Source: Hyperoodon ampullatus
Lineage: Eukaryota > Chordata > Mammalia > Artiodactyla > Ziphiidae
NCBI GenBank assembly: GCA_949752795.1
Contig: CATKHW010000381.1
Span: forward strand, 496,001-560,000
Length of the DNA: 64,000 nucleotides
Direction: 5' to 3'
This document shows positions 62,345 through 64,000 of this stretch, one piece after another. Under the pieces are notes generated by a model, which ran no database searches, was not told where the DNA came from, and saw nothing but the letters and a program-made list of their open reading frames with translations. How positions within the stretch are numbered: position 1 is the first letter of the stretch; each line of letters opens with the position of its first letter. Both the position numbers and the translations under genes were made by a program.

Positions 62345-64000
62345 ATGGCAAGGGCATGAATCAATGTGATCCCAATGGTCATGGAGGATTGTGATGCCAA
62401 GCGCATGGAGAATTGTGATGACAAGATTATGTACCATTTTGTTGACAAAGGCAAGGAGCATTATGATGACAAGGTTCATGGAGCATTGTGATGACAAGCA
62501 TCACAGAGCATTGTGATTACAAGGGTCATGGAGCATTGGGATGACAAGCGCATGGATCATTGTGATGACAATGGTCATGGAGCATTTTAATGACAAGAGT
62601 CCCGGATCATTGTGTTGTCAGGGTTCATGGAGCGTTGTGATGACAGTGGTCATGGAGCATTGTGATGACAGGGGTCATGGCGCTTTGTGATGAGAAGGTC
62701 ATGGAGCATTGGGCTGAAAATGTCCATGGACTACTGTGATAACAGGGGTCATGGAGCATTGTGATGACAAGGTACTGGAGCACTGTGATGAGAAGACCAT
62801 GGAGCCTTGTGATGACAAGTCTCATGGAGCATTCTGATGAAAAGTGCCATGGAGCATTGTGATTACAGGGGTCTTGGAGCATTGTGATGACAAGGGCATG
62901 GAGCATTGTGATTACAGCGGTCTTGGAGCACTGTGATGAAAAGGGCATGGATCATTGTGATGAAAAAGGCATGGAGCCTTGTCATGACAGGGTTCAAGGA
63001 GCAAACTGACAACAAGTGTCAGGGAGCATTGTGATGACAAGGGTATTGAGTATTGTGATGACAAAGGTCATGGAGCATTGTGATGAGAAGACCATGGATA
63101 AATGTGATGACGAGCGTCATGGGGCGTTGTGATGATAAGTGTTATGGAACATATTGATCTCAAGGATTTGGAGCATTGTGATGACAGAGGTCATGGAGCA
63201 TTTTGGTTTCATTGTGATGACAATAGCCTGAAGCATTATGATGATGGGCATGGTGCATTGTGATGACAGAGTTCATGGAGCATTGAGATGAAAAGGGGCA
63301 TGGAGCATTGCGATTACAGGAGTCTTGGAGCATTGTGATGACAAAGGCATGGAACATCGTGAATGAGAAGGCCATGGAGCATTCTGTTGACATGCGTCAT
63401 GGAGCTTTGTGATGACAAGGGCATGGAGCATTGTGATTACAGGGGTCTTGGAGCATTGTGATGACAAGGGTCATGGAGCCTTGTGATGACAAGGCTGTGG
63501 AACATTGTGATTTCAGGGGTCATGCAGAATTGTTATGACAGGGGTAATGGAGCATTGTGATGACAAGGGCATGGAGCATTGGTCTGTAAAGTTTCATGGA
63601 TTATTGTGATGAGAGGGGACAAGGAGCATTGTGATGACAAGGGCATGGAACAATGTGATGAGAGGGTTCATGGAGCATTGTGATGACAATGGCATGCAGC
63701 ACTGTGATGACAAGGGTCATTGAGCTTTGTGATGACAAAGGTCATGGAGCATTTTGATGACAAGGGTGTGGTGCATTCTGTTGTGAAGGGCAGGGAGCAT
63801 TGTGATGACAGGGGTTATGGAACATTGTGATGTCAGGGGAATGGAGCATTGTGATGATAAAGCTATTTATCATTGTTGTGACAAGGGTCATGGAATATTG
63901 TGATGACAGGGCTGAGGGAGTATTGTGTTGACTAGTGATGGAACATTGTGATATCAGTGGTGAGAGAGCATTTTGATGAGAAGTGCATGGAGCAGTGTGA
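62345..64000 (+). repeat. Minisatellite, 24-25 bp period, runs off the window
   Basis: About 65 imperfect copies of the consensus gtgatgacaaggg-tcatggagcatt. Common variants drop one base, replace gacaagg by gacaggg or gagaagg, or insert tta after gtga. The open frames on either strand (repeating His-Asn-Ala-Pro on minus) are products of the repeat. The full extent lies to the right of the window. Confidence 0.95.

Noticed and set aside
62269..63467. Minus-strand frames with repeating His-Asn-Ala-Pro / Ser-Gln-Cys-Ser units, resembling a repeat protein
   Set aside because: They come from the 24-25 bp minisatellite, whose period is not a multiple of three in many copies, so no long coherent repeat protein results.

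Overview
The window is nuclear DNA of a placental mammal. It is almost entirely repetitive, and I see no ordinary host gene in it. The young LINE-1 (L1) at 9848-17140 has a long CpG-bearing 5'UTR with a polypyrimidine tract, a 304-codon ORF1 and a 1277-codon ORF2, which from my knowledge of such elements fits a cetartiodactyl and most likely a cetacean. The dominant repeat has a monomer of about 1.74 kb. That agrees with the roughly 1.6-1.75 kb monomer described for the common cetacean satellite, but I could not run the comparison, so both the clade and the satellite identity are inference.

Layout. (1) From 1 to 53883 there is a head-to-tail, single-orientation array of 28 units plus a partial 29th. 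It continues to the left of the window. Full units are 1736-1741 bp. Three consecutive units (18685-23101) are about 1472 bp, because an identical deletion of about 264 bp is present in each. Two units 38 kb apart (5219-6170 and 43962-44914) are about 952 bp and share a different deletion of about 786 bp. Two adjacent dimers (about 37.18-40.66 and 40.66-44.14 kb) are almost identical with a 3478 bp period, so there is recent higher-order duplication.

(2) Each full unit is a chimera. It has about 775 bp of unrecognised sequence, then a centrally symmetric palindrome of 74 bp with no spacer (perfect in several units), then about 0.9 kb derived from the 3' end of an old L1 (ORF2 C-terminus, 3'UTR, A-rich tail). 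Both deletion classes remove the palindrome. One unit carries a matched pair of substitutions that keeps the palindrome perfect.

(3) Unit 7 is interrupted by a full-length L1 with both reading frames open, a 10 bp target-site duplication and a 27-A tail. It is a potentially competent element, and it landed in the old L1-derived 3' tail of the satellite.

(4) The array stops abruptly at 53883. From 53884 to about 58070 is lower-copy DNA with a three-copy 66-71 bp repeat, a decayed class I endogenous retrovirus pol fragment and an old L1 3'UTR piece. (5) From about 58075 to 62342 there are three strongly diverged copies of the same 1.74 kb unit, an older margin of the satellite. (6) From about 62345 to the window end is a minisatellite with a 24-25 bp period.

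Apart from L1 ORF1 and ORF2, the many short open frames are by-products of repeats. The most notable features are the conserved palindrome, its loss in both deletion classes, the nested intact L1, and the record of unequal exchange and conversion across the array.
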